Shown: positions 43,851 to 53,027 of the stretch, piece by piece
Layout of the letters: every line of letters begins with the position of its first letter
Numbering within the stretch: the stretch's first letter is position 1
DNA from: Nocardia sp. SYP-A9097
Lineage (GTDB): Bacteria; Actinomycetota; Actinomycetes; Mycobacteriales; Mycobacteriaceae
Length of the DNA stretch: 64,000 bases
Reading direction: 5' to 3'
Assembly (NCBI RefSeq): GCF_009649815.1
Contig: NZ_WJIC01000008.1
Coordinates: forward strand, 124,001-188,000
Made by a program: the position numbers and the translations under genes
The notes under the pieces: model-generated
What the model saw: the letters and a program-made list of their open reading frames with translations, nothing else
The model's database searches: none
Told to the model about the DNA's origin: nothing

Positions 43851-45803
43851 TCAGCTGTCCACGTGGACGTGGGGGCGCTGGGAGCGGCGGGGTACGGCGC
43901 GGCGCAGGATTTCGCGGGTTACCGGGGCCACTTCACCTTCGCCGAAGAACATGAAGCGGAGCAGGTTCATCAGCGGGTTGCCCTCGGTCCATTCGAAGTA
44001 GACGTGCGGCGGGACACCGGTGCGGTCGCGGATGGCGAGCAGGATGGCGGCGATACAGTTGGGCACGGCGGCCGCCTCCACCGAGAGGATGTGGTACTTG
44101 TCGATCTCCAATTCGGTGACCAGCAGTTCGGTGCTGAATTCCGAAGGGTCCTTGACGATTACCTCGAGGAAGAGGATCGGTTCCGTTTCGGGGATGTGGC
44201 TTTCGCGCCGCTGATCGGCTTCCTTTTCGGCGTACTCCTCCGGCTCGCGCTTGTCGATGTCGTGCGTGACGATGCGGACCTCGCCACGCGCGGCCAGCGC
44301 GTCGATCATGGCGGCGGCCTTGTCGTCGAAGGTGACTGTGACAGCACGCAATTCGAAGGCGCGGCGGAACCGGGAGGCGAAGGACACCAGCAGGGTCGCG
44401 ACGACGAAAAGCAGAGCCAACTGCGCACCCTCCGGCTTCTCGATCACATTGTCGATGGTGGTGTAGATCAAAATCACCGTCACCACGCTGAAACCGATCA
44501 CCTGCGACCGCTGTTGCCGGCGCGCCGCCGAAAGCGCCACCGCGACCGCGGCAGAGGTGATGAGCACCAGCACACCGGTCGCGTACGCCGCGCCCTGGGC
44601 ATCGACACTGGCATCGAAGTACCAGGTGATGCCGAACGACACCGCCGCGAAAACCAGCACCAGCGGCCGGATCTGGCGCGCCCACTCCGGTGCCATACCG
44701 AAGCGCGGCAGATAGCGCGGCACCAGATTCAGCAGGCCCGCCATGGCGGAGGCACCCGCGAACCACAGGATGGCAATGGTGCTGATGTCGTAGACGGTGC
44801 CGAAGGCATTGCCCAGATGCTCGTGCGCCAGGTACGCCAGCGCGCGACCATTGGCCGGACCACCGTCCTTGAACGCGTCCTCGGGAATCAGGATGGTGGT
44901 GATGAAGCTCGACACGATGAGGAAGCCGCTCATGATCAAGGCGGCGGTGGTGAGCAGCTTGCGCGCGCCGATAATGCGCATGCGCGGATACTCTTCGGTG
45001 TCCTCGGGGCTGCCCTTGATCTGCGGCATGACCGCCACACCGGTCTCGAATCCCGACATGCCCAGCGCGAGTTTCGGGAACACCAGCAGCGCGACGCCGA
45101 TCATGGCGATGGGACTGCCGTGCTGCGCGGTCAGCGCGTGCGTCCAGTCGGTCACCATGGACCCGTGCGTGATCACCTGCGCCACACCGACTACGGCGAC
45201 AACCAGATTCAGCGATAGGTAGACACCGACCAGCACCACCGCGATGCCGATCGCCTCACTGAAACCCTTGAGGAACACCGCCGCCAGCAATGCGAGCAGC
45301 ACCAGCGTGATGATCATGTTGTGCCCGTGCAGCGCATCGGGCACCAGCGGATTCTCCACAATGTGCGCCGCACCGTCGGCCGCGGAGAGCGTCATGGTGA
45401 TGGTGAAGTCCGTGGCCGCGAAGCCCAGCAGCACCAGAATCAGCAGCTTGCCCCACCAGTTCGGCAGGAACTTGGCGAGCATGGCAATGGATCCGCCGCC
45501 ATGCGGACTCTCCTTGGCCACCCGCAGGTACACCGGTAGCGCGCCCAGCAGTGTCAGCGCCACCAGTACGAGCGTGGCGAGCGGTGACAGCACGCCCGCG
45601 GCCAGTGCCGCGATACCGGGTTGATAGCCGAGCGTCGAGAAGTAGTCGACACCGGTCAGGCACATCACCTTCCACCAGGAATGTTGATGTTCCCTGGGCG
45701 CGCGTTTCGCCATGGGCCCGGGTATTTGGGAGTGTTGCTCCCCCGCGTCCTCCAGCAGCCAAGCCGCGAATCGCGAGCGTGGCTGCGCCTGGGTCGTGGT
45801 CAA
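43851..45803 (-). CDS. APC-superfamily transporter with a C-terminal cytosolic domain
   Basis: 650 residues from TTG 45803, where GGGGAGG lies about 8 bases upstream; the earlier ATG at 45908 has no support and a later ATG exists near MAKRAPREHQH. After GVDYFSTLGYQPGIAAL (typical of the KUP/APC-like branch) come 12 hydrophobic segments up to about residue 480. Residues 490-650 form a soluble domain (VTVTFDDKAAAMIDALAARGEVRIVTHDI, then EPILFLEVIVKDPSEFSTE) of the kind that binds ligands or nucleotides in large actinobacterial amino acid/potassium permeases. Substrate not determined. Confidence 0.8.
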   Translation of the reverse strand: MTTTQAQPRSRFAAWLLEDAGEQHSQIPGPMAKRAPREHQHSWWKVMCLTGVDYFSTLGYQPGIAALAAGVLSPLATLVLVALTLLGALPVYLRVAKESPHGGGSIAMLAKFLPNWWGKLLILVLLGFAATDFTITMTLSAADGAAHIVENPLVPDALHGHNMIITLVLLALLAAVFLKGFSEAIGIAVVLVGVYLSLNLVVAVVGVAQVITHGSMVTDWTHALTAQHGSPIAMIGVALLVFPKLALGMSGFETGVAVMPQIKGSPEDTEEYPRMRIIGARKLLTTAALIMSGFLIVSSFITTILIPEDAFKDGGPANGRALAYLAHEHLGNAFGTVYDISTIAILWFAGASAMAGLLNLVPRYLPRFGMAPEWARQIRPLVLVFAAVSFGITWYFDASVDAQGAAYATGVLVLITSAAVAVALSAARRQQRSQVIGFSVVTVILIYTTIDNVIEKPEGAQLALLFVVATLLVSFASRFRRAFELRAVTVTFDDKAAAMIDALAARGEVRIVTHDIDKREPEEYAEKEADQRRESHIPETEPILFLEVIVKDPSEFSTELLVTELEIDKYHILSVEAAAVPNCIAAILLAIRDRTGVPPHVYFEWTEGNPLMNLLRFMFFGEGEVAPVTREILRRAVPRRSQRPHVHVDS

Positions 45804-45948
45804 GAGAGTCCTCCCCGGAACCCGTGTGTCCGGTTTCCCGGATTTCGCCGAATAGTCGTGGCCAATGTACTCACGACACTCCGAGCCCGGACACACCCCG
45901 CGCCGCAAGTCGCCGCGGCCCCTGTGCTAGACCGAAATGACCGGGGTG

Positions 45949-46722
45949 CTAGCCGAGGTAGGCCATGACGGCATTGGTGAGAGCGGTGGCCAATCGAGCA
46001 CGGCCGTCCGGGGATTCGAGCATGGCGGCATCGTCCGGATCGCGCATATTGCCGCATTCGACCAGTGCCGCCGGACGCTCGGCGAAGTTCAGCCCCGCCA
46101 GATCCGCGCGCGGGTTCATCCCATTCGAACCGACATAGGTCGAGGTGGTGAAGCCCGCACCGACCAGTCCGTCGCGCAGCGTGGTCGCCAACCGACTCGA
46201 CGGCTCACCCTGCGAATCATTGACCGCGGGCGCGGAATAGGCCACGTGGAAGCCGTGCGCACCCGCCGGAGCGCCATCGGCGTGAATGGAGACCACCGCC
46301 GCCGCGCCCACCCGCTGCCCGAGCGTCCCGCGCTCGTCGACGCACGGCCCGAAGCCATTGTCATTGTCGCGGCTCATGACCACGCGAATCCCGCGCGCGC
46401 TGAGCAGATCGCGCATGCGCAGCGCCACATCGAAGTTGAACTCGTGCTCGGTATAACCGTCATTGGCACTGGTCCCGGTGGTATTGCACGCCTTCATACC
46501 GCCGCGCCCGTCCGGGACCTGCGCATTGATCTCATCGAGGTGCCCCGCCGTACCGCCATTGTGGCCGGGGTCGAGCACCACTACCCGCTCGGCGATCGGA
46601 AAGCCCGGCAGCGCAGGCCATTCCGTCGCTGGGCGCGGCACTGCGGCCGTCCCGGTTCCCCCCGCCGCGATCAGTAGTGCACCGCAGATGGCCGCCATAG
46701 CTTTCCAGTGTCGGTTACGCAC
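45949..46722 (-). CDS. Secreted N-acetylmuramoyl-L-alanine amidase (Rv3717/Ami1-like)
   Basis: 257 residues from GTG 46722; ATG 46698 possible. A hydrophobic segment AICGALLIAAGGTGTAAV serves as signal peptide. Amidase_3 zinc ligands are present: H in VVLDPGHNGG, E in YTEHEFNFDVALR and H in VVSIHADG; the catalytic E is in ALVECGNMRD. This cuts the bond between MurNAc and L-Ala of peptidoglycan. The pair CNTTG and GPCVDERG may form the disulfide seen in Rv3717. Like Rv3717 it has no separate wall-binding domain. Transcribed after the MarR gene. Confidence 0.87.
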   Translation of the reverse strand: MRNRHWKAMAAICGALLIAAGGTGTAAVPRPATEWPALPGFPIAERVVVLDPGHNGGTAGHLDEINAQVPDGRGGMKACNTTGTSANDGYTEHEFNFDVALRMRDLLSARGIRVVMSRDNDNGFGPCVDERGTLGQRVGAAAVVSIHADGAPAGAHGFHVAYSAPAVNDSQGEPSSRLATTLRDGLVGAGFTTSTYVGSNGMNPRADLAGLNFAERPAALVECGNMRDPDDAAMLESPDGRARLATALTNAVMAYLG

Positions 46723-46759
46723 CCGGCCCACCCTACGGGCCGAACGGCGCACCGTTGAA

Positions 46760-47176
46760 TCACTCTTCGAGCTTGCGCAGCAACTCCGCGAGTGTGCGCA
46801 GTTCCGCCGGGGTGAGGGCCGCGACGGGGCTGGGCGCGGGATCGGGCGTGGCGAGCGCGTCCAGGATGAGTTCGCGTCCAGTCGGGGTGAGCGAGACCAG
46901 TTTGCAGCGCCGATTGGTCGGATCGATCTCGCGCACCACCAGACCGCGCTCCTCCAGATCATTGACCGTGACGGTGGCGGCGGGCGCGTCCATGGCGGCC
47001 GCGTGCGCGAGCTGCTTGACCGAGATCGGCCCGGGCAGTAGGCGTTTCATGACCCGGAACCTGCTGAACGGCAACCCGGTTCGCTCGACGACCGCGCGTC
47101 GCCAGCCGTCTCGAGTGTCCATCACCAGGTGGGTGAGCTGCCCCCAGACCTCGTCGGGGGTGGGCGCGTCAGACAT
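46760..47176 (-). CDS. MarR-family regulator
   Basis: 138 residues from ATG 47176, which lies inside the last codons of the MFS gene (8-base overlap), so the two are translationally coupled. The MarR fold is visible: ISVKQLAHAAAMDAPAATVTVNDLEERGLVVREIDPTNRRCKLVSLTPTGREL (HTH helix and the DxRxx wing). MarR proteins usually repress the linked efflux gene and are released by small phenolic or drug ligands. The inverted repeat at 48542-48554, at the start of the operon, is the best candidate site. Confidence 0.87.
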   Translation of the reverse strand: MSDAPTPDEVWGQLTHLVMDTRDGWRRAVVERTGLPFSRFRVMKRLLPGPISVKQLAHAAAMDAPAATVTVNDLEERGLVVREIDPTNRRCKLVSLTPTGRELILDALATPDPAPSPVAALTPAELRTLAELLRKLEE

Positions 47177-48542
47177 TTGCGGGGACCTTCTGTTCGAGCA
47201 GTGGCGCGACACGGTCGCGGGTACGGTACGCCCACGAGGTGTTCGCCGCCACGCCGAGCATCGGTATCGCGAGCGCGAGCGCGGCAATGGTCCACCACAG
47301 TCCCGACCCGGTGAGCGCACCACACAGTGCCACACCGATACTCACCCCGACTTGACGGCTGGTGGAGGCGACCGCGGAGGCCGCGCCGGCGCGATCCAAC
47401 GGCATACCGCTGACCGCCGCCGTGGTGATAGGGGCATTGACCATGCCGAAGCCGATACCGAAGACCGCGAACATCAGAACCAGTTGCCACACAGCGGTAT
47501 TCGGGGCCATCCGGGTCAATCCGACTGCTGCCATGACCATCAGGGTGCCCGCGATGACCAGTGACGGCCGCGTGCCGTACCGGCCGACCAACCGGCCCGA
47601 GATCGGCGAGAAGATCAGCATGCCCAGCGCCATCGGCAGGTAGAGCAGACCGGTGTGCACGGCCGAGAAGTGCCGCACCCCTTGCAGATACAGCGAGACG
47701 TCGAACAGGAACGCACCCAGTGCCGCGAACGCGCACACCGCGATAATGGTGGCCGAGGCGAATGGGAAACTGCGGAAGAAGCGCAGATCGATGAATGGCG
47801 TGGGGTGCCGCCCCTCATGCCACAGGAATCCGGCCAGCGCGAGAGCGGTCAGCACGAAGATCACCGGCTTGTGCTCGATCAAGCCGAACACCAGGGTGAA
47901 CATGAAGGCGATCGCCAAACCCTGTCCGGCCCAGTCCATTCCACGATGCCGCTGCGACTTGGATTCCGGCACATAGATCGTGGTCAGCATCAGCGCCACC
48001 GCGACGATCGGCAGATTGACCCAGAACACCGACTGCCAGCCCAGCGAATCGATGAGCAGTCCACCTACCAGCGGACCCATGGCGGTCGAGATACCGACGA
48101 CCGCACCCCAAACCCCAACGGCGCGTGCGCGTTCCATGCGACCGGTGAAGACGGTGGTAATGATCGACATGGCAACGGGATTCAGCATGGAACCGCCGAC
48201 GGCCTGCAAAAACCTTGCGCCGATGAGGAATTCGATGGTGGGCGCGATGCTGCAGAGCAGTGAGCCGACCGCGAAGGTGAGCAGGCCGATTCGGAAGACA
48301 CGTTTGCGGCCGAAGCGATCGGCCATGGCTCCGGACAGCATCAGCAGGCTGGCCAGGGTGAGGGTGTAGATGTCGACGATCCACTGCAGCCGGGTGAGCG
48401 ACGCGCCGAGATCGGACTGGATGGTGGGGATGGCGACATTGACGATGGTCGCGTCCATGGAGGAGATCAGCAGGCTGAGGCAGCAGGTGATGAGGATGAG
48501 CGTCTTGCGCTCTTTGCTGAGCCCGCCGATGGTTGTATCCAC
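47169..48542 (-). CDS. MFS drug efflux transporter (DHA2/EmrB-like)
   Basis: 457 residues from GTG 48542. TM1 has SSMDATIVNVAIPTIQSDL, the classic DHA2 motif D1; motif A is GAMADRFGRKRVFRIGL; motif C lies in VVGISTAMGPLVGGLLIDSLGWQSVFWVNLP. Fourteen helices are expected for DHA2, although 457 residues is slightly short. Likely a proton-coupled exporter of toxic compounds, controlled by the MarR protein encoded behind it in the same operon. Confidence 0.88.
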   Translation of the reverse strand: MDTTIGGLSKERKTLILITCCLSLLISSMDATIVNVAIPTIQSDLGASLTRLQWIVDIYTLTLASLLMLSGAMADRFGRKRVFRIGLLTFAVGSLLCSIAPTIEFLIGARFLQAVGGSMLNPVAMSIITTVFTGRMERARAVGVWGAVVGISTAMGPLVGGLLIDSLGWQSVFWVNLPIVAVALMLTTIYVPESKSQRHRGMDWAGQGLAIAFMFTLVFGLIEHKPVIFVLTALALAGFLWHEGRHPTPFIDLRFFRSFPFASATIIAVCAFAALGAFLFDVSLYLQGVRHFSAVHTGLLYLPMALGMLIFSPISGRLVGRYGTRPSLVIAGTLMVMAAVGLTRMAPNTAVWQLVLMFAVFGIGFGMVNAPITTAAVSGMPLDRAGAASAVASTSRQVGVSIGVALCGALTGSGLWWTIAALALAIPMLGVAANTSWAYRTRDRVAPLLEQKVPANV

Positions 48543-48554
48543 ACAACGATTGTG
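48542..48554. promoter_or_regulatory. Probable MarR operator overlapping the MFS start codon
   Basis: CACAA-CGA-TTGTG is a perfect 5-bp inverted repeat beginning at the first base of the GTG start codon. Directly beyond it two direct repeats AAACTA (48555-48566; TAGTTT on the coding strand) look like -10 hexamers placed for a nearly leaderless transcript, so a bound repressor would cover the transcription start. Confidence 0.55.
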
Positions 48555-48592
48555 AAACTAAAACTATTCGAGAGCAAGTCCTGTGTGCCAGG

Positions 48593-49465
48593 TCACCTGG
48601 GCGCGCCCGGAAGGCTCGACAGCGAAGCGGGCAGACCGGGCAACGCATCGAGGAACGGGGTGCGCGGGCCGAGGATTCCGGACAGCGGGGCGAGGAAGCC
48701 GGGGACCAGCCCGAGCACACCGGAGAGCGAGTCCAGCACCGTGGTGATCGGTCCGAGTTCACCGGCCTCGGCACCGAGTACATCCTCGGTCTGCTGCTCG
48801 GAGGTGCCGTAGGTGTGCGCGGTAACGGTGAATCCGGAGCCGAACGAGGCCGAGGCCACCTCCGATTCGCCCGTATCCGACCAACCCCATTTGGTGCCCT
48901 TGATGTGCGGCAGGCGCGCGGTGCCCCAATCCTGTCGGGTGCCGTCCGCGGCGACCTTGCTCGAATGCTCCATCCAGGTGAGGATCGGGCTGTCCGGATC
49001 GGTGCGGAGTTTGACGAGCAGGAAGTCGGCCGTATCGGCGGTGCTGGTCGAGGATTTGCCCCACTCACTGCCGGAATGCGTTGCGGGGAGGTCGTATTCG
49101 GTGGCGATCGCATCGATGGCACGGGGATATTTGGCGGCCATGGTGTCCGCCGCCGCATCGTCGGAGAGCCGGATCATGCGCTCCCCCAGGTCTTTGTCCT
49201 CGGCGGAGCCGTCACCGTGCCGCAGTGCGTAATCGGCGAGGTAGAGCTTGGAGATGGAGAGTCCGCCGCGCGATTGCGTCTCATTGTCGGTACCCCATTT
49301 GATGCCCGGCACGACCGACCGCAGTGAGATCGACGTGCGCGCCGGCACCGGCGCGTGCTCTCCCGGCTGGGGCTGCGTCGGCTTGGGTTCCTGTGCCGCC
49401 GCCGGGGCGGCGCACAGGCAGACCCCGGCCGCCACGGCCCCGATCAGCCCTGTCCAGTAGCGCAT
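48593..49465 (-). CDS. Secreted class A beta-lactamase-fold serine hydrolase
   Basis: 290 residues from the ATG at 49465, with GGAGGTGG upstream. Signal peptide MRYWTGLIGAVAAGVCLCAAPAAA, cleavage near residue 24. Motifs: S70-I-S-K73 (SxxK), S101-D-D (SDN-like) and KGTKWGWSDTGE (KTG-like). This fits DD-peptidase/class A-like hydrolases of the cell envelope; the glutamate of the omega loop of true class A enzymes is not evident, so beta-lactamase activity is uncertain. The C-terminal 60 residues repeat LSGVLGL and LPGLP-type hydrophobic units, perhaps for envelope association. Confidence 0.72.
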   Translation of the reverse strand: MRYWTGLIGAVAAGVCLCAAPAAAQEPKPTQPQPGEHAPVPARTSISLRSVVPGIKWGTDNETQSRGGLSISKLYLADYALRHGDGSAEDKDLGERMIRLSDDAAADTMAAKYPRAIDAIATEYDLPATHSGSEWGKSSTSTADTADFLLVKLRTDPDSPILTWMEHSSKVAADGTRQDWGTARLPHIKGTKWGWSDTGESEVASASFGSGFTVTAHTYGTSEQQTEDVLGAEAGELGPITTVLDSLSGVLGLVPGFLAPLSGILGPRTPFLDALPGLPASLSSLPGAPR

Positions 49466-49570
49466 CGCCACCTCCGCGTCGAGCCCCACCCGCACCCCAG
49501 CTTGCCCGACATTTGCTGCGCGGGGCGGAAGGACGCTCCCGACACGCCGACCGCGGGTGGTGGCCACCCT

Positions 49571-49601
49571 CCGTCATCCCGGCAATGCGGCGAGATGACG
49601 G
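49571..49601. repeat. Minimal form of the palindromic intergenic repeat
   Basis: CCGTCATCCCGGC (49571-49583) and GGCGAGATGACGG (49589-49601) form a hairpin with a 5-base loop. It holds only the outer blocks of the family seen at 11600 and 21115, without the TTTTGGCC core. It lies between two minus-strand genes. Confidence 0.6.
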
Positions 49602-49619
49602 GGCTGTCCGACTTCGGTG

Positions 49620-50609
49620 TCAGACCGTGAGGATGGTGCGACCGGCGGCCACCCGGTCGGCGATTGCGGTGTGCGCGGACGCGGCCGCTTCGAGGGGGAA
49701 GCTCTGTCCGATGACGACTTCGAGCCGGCCGGCGGCGACCTCGTCCTGCGCCCGGTTGTGCAGGGCGAACCAGTCGATATCGCCCGTGGTGAGATCGAAC
49801 AGTGTGACCACGGCGATGTCCTGCGCCGCAGCGGCTTCCATATCTATGGCCGCGAATCCGCCTGCCGCATTGCCATATCCGATGATCCGGCCGCCGGGTT
49901 CGATGGCGCTCAATGCCTCCCGGCCGATCTCGCCACCGGCACCGTCGAGGACCACCGGCACCCCGCCGGTCACCTCACGCACCCGGTCCGTCCAGCCCGG
50001 CTGCGAGTAATCGACGACTGCCTCGGCCCCGAGTCGTTGGGCCAGCGCCAGTTTCGCCTCGCCCCGCGCCGCGGCGATAACCCGTCCACCCGCCGACCGC
50101 GCCAGCTGAATCAGCAGGGTGCCCAATCCGCCTGCGGCGGCGGTGATCAGCACCCATTCGCCCGGCTGGATGGCCGCCCGATTCGCGACCGCCAGCGCGG
50201 TGCGCCCGTCGGCGACCAGCGCCACGCCCTGCTCCAGGCTCAGTTCGTCGGGGACGATCGCAAGGGTCTCGACCTTGGCGAGGGCCTTCTCCGCATAGCC
50301 GCCGGTGGGAGTTCCGCCGCCGATCCCGCTGGCCGCGGTCTGGGTGGCGACTCGCCGCCCGATCCATCCGGTATCGACGCCGGGTCCGACCGATTCGACG
50401 ACGCCGGAGACCGCGCCGCCGGGCACGAACGGCGGATCCACCGGGAAGAAGTTCCGGCCGAGGCCGCTGCGCATCAGCGTGTCCAGGAACCCGACGTCGG
50501 CGGCGGCCACCGCGACGACGACCTCGCCCGCGCCGGCCACCGGATCCGGCACCTCGTGCACCGCCAGCACCTCGGGTCCGCCGAAAGCCTTGATCTCGAC
50601 TGCGCGCAT
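49620..50609 (-). CDS. Zinc-free quinone oxidoreductase-like MDR (medium-chain dehydrogenase) protein
   Basis: 329 residues from the ATG at 50609. The GroES-like half starts MRAVEIKAFGGPEVL and has GGAVSGVVESVGPGV; the Rossmann half has ITAAAGGLGTLLIQLARSAG (AAxGxxG, NADPH-binding). The catalytic zinc ligands and the structural zinc lobe of alcohol dehydrogenases are missing, as in quinone oxidoreductases (QOR). These reduce quinones or conjugated enones with NADPH. Divergent from the conservon. Upstream in-frame codons to 50825 have no ribosome site. Confidence 0.87.
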   Translation of the reverse strand: MRAVEIKAFGGPEVLAVHEVPDPVAGAGEVVVAVAAADVGFLDTLMRSGLGRNFFPVDPPFVPGGAVSGVVESVGPGVDTGWIGRRVATQTAASGIGGGTPTGGYAEKALAKVETLAIVPDELSLEQGVALVADGRTALAVANRAAIQPGEWVLITAAAGGLGTLLIQLARSAGGRVIAAARGEAKLALAQRLGAEAVVDYSQPGWTDRVREVTGGVPVVLDGAGGEIGREALSAIEPGGRIIGYGNAAGGFAAIDMEAAAAQDIAVVTLFDLTTGDIDWFALHNRAQDEVAAGRLEVVIGQSFPLEAAASAHTAIADRVAAGRTILTV

Positions 50610-50882
50610 CGTCTTGCCTCTCTTGCCGTTTCGTAAGACTGCCGATACCCACCCTCCAACCTCGACAATGGTTGAGGTCAAGTCCCGGGTGCCGAGCTCG
50701 AAGTGCGCGGCTCGAGGATTCGGCGCGGCGTAAGCCTTCGCACGGCGAGGCCGGGGCCAGGCTGTTCCGCTGAACAACGCTTCGAGAACCGACTCTGTAC
50801 AACAGATTACGGTGACCCGACGCACATCCCAACTGCTGGGATCATGCGTTGCCGGGCGGTTCGCGCTCGGGTAGCGCTGCTC

Positions 50883-53027
50883 ATGCCGGGCGCTTATGCT
50901 CGTCCGCTAGATCCGAATCCGCTTGCCGGTGCTCATATTTGGCACGTGTGGTCCGACGGGGGATGCGGTCGCACCGGTGCGTTCGTGCCGGTGCACGTGC
51001 GTTCGGAAGTGCAAAGCTTGTCGGAGTCATCGAATCCCAGAGGCGGCGAGTCGAATCCCGCCACCGGTGCACGGCTACCGTTCGGGACGCTGGCGGGGTG
51101 CATCGCGATCACCGCGATCGTGGCGGGAGGTGCGGTTATAGCCGCACCGGAAAATGTTCGGCCGGGGGTGGGAATCGGCGCAGGCGTGGCGGCGGTGCTG
51201 CTGTGCGCGGCCATCACCGCGGCCGCCTACTTCCGGTCGAGAATCGAGCCGGCGCGGCGGGAGGGCGCGGCGCGGGCCGGGCACGCCGAGGCGCGGACCG
51301 CGGCCATCATTACCGAGGCCGAGGCGCGACTCGCGGACGGGCAGCAGCGAATTCAGGCGCTCACGGATGTGGTCACCGCCAAGACGCGTGAGGCCAAGGA
51401 GAGCGAGAATCGGCGGGCCGCGGCTATGGCGGCGTTCGCCGGTGCGGCCGGTCGTATGCAGGCCATGAGCACCTCCATGCTGGCGGAATTGCGTGAGATG
51501 GAGCATCGGCACGGCGATCCCAAGGTGCTCGCCGATCTGCTCGAACTCGATCACCGCACCGCGCAGGCCGGGCGACTGGCGGACAGTATCGCGGTGCTCA
51601 GTGGTGCGCGCTCCGGGCGGCGCTGGGCCAAGCCCATTGCGATGGAATCGATTCTGCGCGGGGCCATGGGCCGGGTCGCGGGCTACCAGCGCGTACGACT
51701 ACGCGCCGTCACCGAGATAGCGATCGCCGGGCACGCCGCCGAAGGTGTCATGCACGCCCTCGCCGAACTCCTCGACAATGCCTGCAACTTCTCCCCGCCC
51801 ACCACCGAGGTGCACGTCTACGCCGCCGAAGTGCCGGCGGGCGTGGTGATCACCATCGAGGACAGCGGCCTGGTCATGAGCGAATCCGCCCTGCGCCGAG
51901 CCGAATTGACGGTCTCGGGCAAGGGCGCCAACGCTTCCGGCTTCGGCGGCAGCGCCCGAGGTATGGGCGACAGCGCGTCCGGTGAGAGCGGCAACTCCTC
52001 CGGTGTGGGCGGGATCACTCCGGGCGCATCACGTGGCTCCGAGGGCGGCGGCCGCAATTCCCTTGCGGGCGGTGGCATCTCCGACCTGTCCTCGCTCTCC
52101 GGCACCCGTCTGGGCCTGGCCGTGGTCGGCTACCTGGCCCGCAAGCACGACCTCACCGTCTCCTACCGCCCGTCCGCGATCGGCGGCACCGCGGTAGTGG
52201 TAGTCGTCCCCCGCGAACTCACCACCCGTATAGACCGCACGCCGGGCGCACTGGGCTCGATCTCCCTCCCCGTCCACTCCCCCACCGAACTTCCCTTGGG
52301 CGCAACGCCTACGACGGCAAGCTCGGCCTCTCGTTCCGACACCGCCCCGGCACTTCTCACGGTCGACGTCACCCGCACCGCTCCCGCCGCCGCGGTCGGT
52401 GCCGACCCCACCCCCACCGGCCCCCTCCCGCGCCGCGCCGAGATCTACTCCGGCACAGCGTCGGTCGTCCCCACCCCCGAGCCCCCGGCCCCGAGCGGCG
52501 ACCCCGCCGAAGCCGGCCCGCCGCCCGGCAGTGCCGAAACCCTCTCCGGCACAGCGTCGTCCGCATCCGGCGAGGCGGGATCCACAGCGCCCGTATTCTT
52601 CGGCGACGATCGGACGTCCGCCGACCCGATTCCCCTCGGCGCCAGTGCTTCACGCGGTGACACCGCGGTCACGGGCCTCGGGCAAGTTGTCAAGCCCGCG
52701 GGCGCGGCCGAGGCCGTCCCCGGCGATGACCGGAACATTGCCGATACTTCTGCCGGATTCTCCGGTAGCACTGCGGTTTTGGCGGATCGGCTATTCGACG
52801 CGGGGACGAACGCCACTCCCGCATCGGCTGTCGCGGCACTGCCGAAGCGGCAGCGGGGCAAGACCCTTGCCGCGGTGCATCCGGAAGGGCTTGCGGCGCC
52901 GGATACTCCGGCGGGTGGGGTGGCGCGGCCGGTGTCACCGGCGGCAATGGGGGCGTTTCAACGAGCGGTAAGTGGGCGTGAGAATGCCGGTACCGCCAAT
53001 CCTTCGGCCTTGGAGAGCGATAAATGA
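50883..53027 (+). CDS. cvnA: Conservon protein CvnA: membrane histidine-kinase-like ATPase
   Basis: About 714 residues from ATG 50883; the true start is unclear (50841 and GTG 50997 also possible, none with a good ribosome site). Two membrane segments (TLAGCIAITAIVAGGAVIAAP and VGIGAGVAAVLLCAAITAAAY) are followed by a coiled coil, an H-box-like ELDHRTAQAGRLADSIAVLSG and a HATPase: N box ELLDNACNFSPP, G1 TIEDSGLVMS, G2 GTRLGLAVVGYLARKH. A Gly/Ser-rich insert of about 60 residues sits in the ATP lid. The last 250 residues are Pro/Ala/Ser/Thr-rich and disordered. CvnA proteins anchor the Cvn complex at the membrane and are thought to control the GTPase. Its TGA overlaps the cvnB ATG. Confidence 0.85.
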   Translation: MPGAYARPLDPNPLAGAHIWHVWSDGGCGRTGAFVPVHVRSEVQSLSESSNPRGGESNPATGARLPFGTLAGCIAITAIVAGGAVIAAPENVRPGVGIGAGVAAVLLCAAITAAAYFRSRIEPARREGAARAGHAEARTAAIITEAEARLADGQQRIQALTDVVTAKTREAKESENRRAAAMAAFAGAAGRMQAMSTSMLAELREMEHRHGDPKVLADLLELDHRTAQAGRLADSIAVLSGARSGRRWAKPIAMESILRGAMGRVAGYQRVRLRAVTEIAIAGHAAEGVMHALAELLDNACNFSPPTTEVHVYAAEVPAGVVITIEDSGLVMSESALRRAELTVSGKGANASGFGGSARGMGDSASGESGNSSGVGGITPGASRGSEGGGRNSLAGGGISDLSSLSGTRLGLAVVGYLARKHDLTVSYRPSAIGGTAVVVVVPRELTTRIDRTPGALGSISLPVHSPTELPLGATPTTASSASRSDTAPALLTVDVTRTAPAAAVGADPTPTGPLPRRAEIYSGTASVVPTPEPPAPSGDPAEAGPPPGSAETLSGTASSASGEAGSTAPVFFGDDRTSADPIPLGASASRGDTAVTGLGQVVKPAGAAEAVPGDDRNIADTSAGFSGSTAVLADRLFDAGTNATPASAVAALPKRQRGKTLAAVHPEGLAAPDTPAGGVARPVSPAAMGAFQRAVSGRENAGTANPSALESDK

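Noticed and set aside
43863..45218. A 451-codon plus-strand open frame inside the APC transporter gene
   Set aside because: Composition (Arg, His, Asp, Gly) is that of an antisense shadow; the minus-strand frame encodes clear membrane helices.
49479..49493. 15-base match to the T-arm of the tRNA at 35999 (TCGAGCCCCACCCGC), a possible right attachment site
   Set aside because: It lies at the ribosome site of a secreted hydrolase, the genes in between look chromosomal, and such GC-rich short matches are expected by chance.
50703..50882. Extension of cvnA upstream by up to 60 codons
   Set aside because: Region has no ribosome site, overlaps the divergent promoter of the oxidoreductase gene and encodes non-family residues; the start remains uncertain but not this far up.
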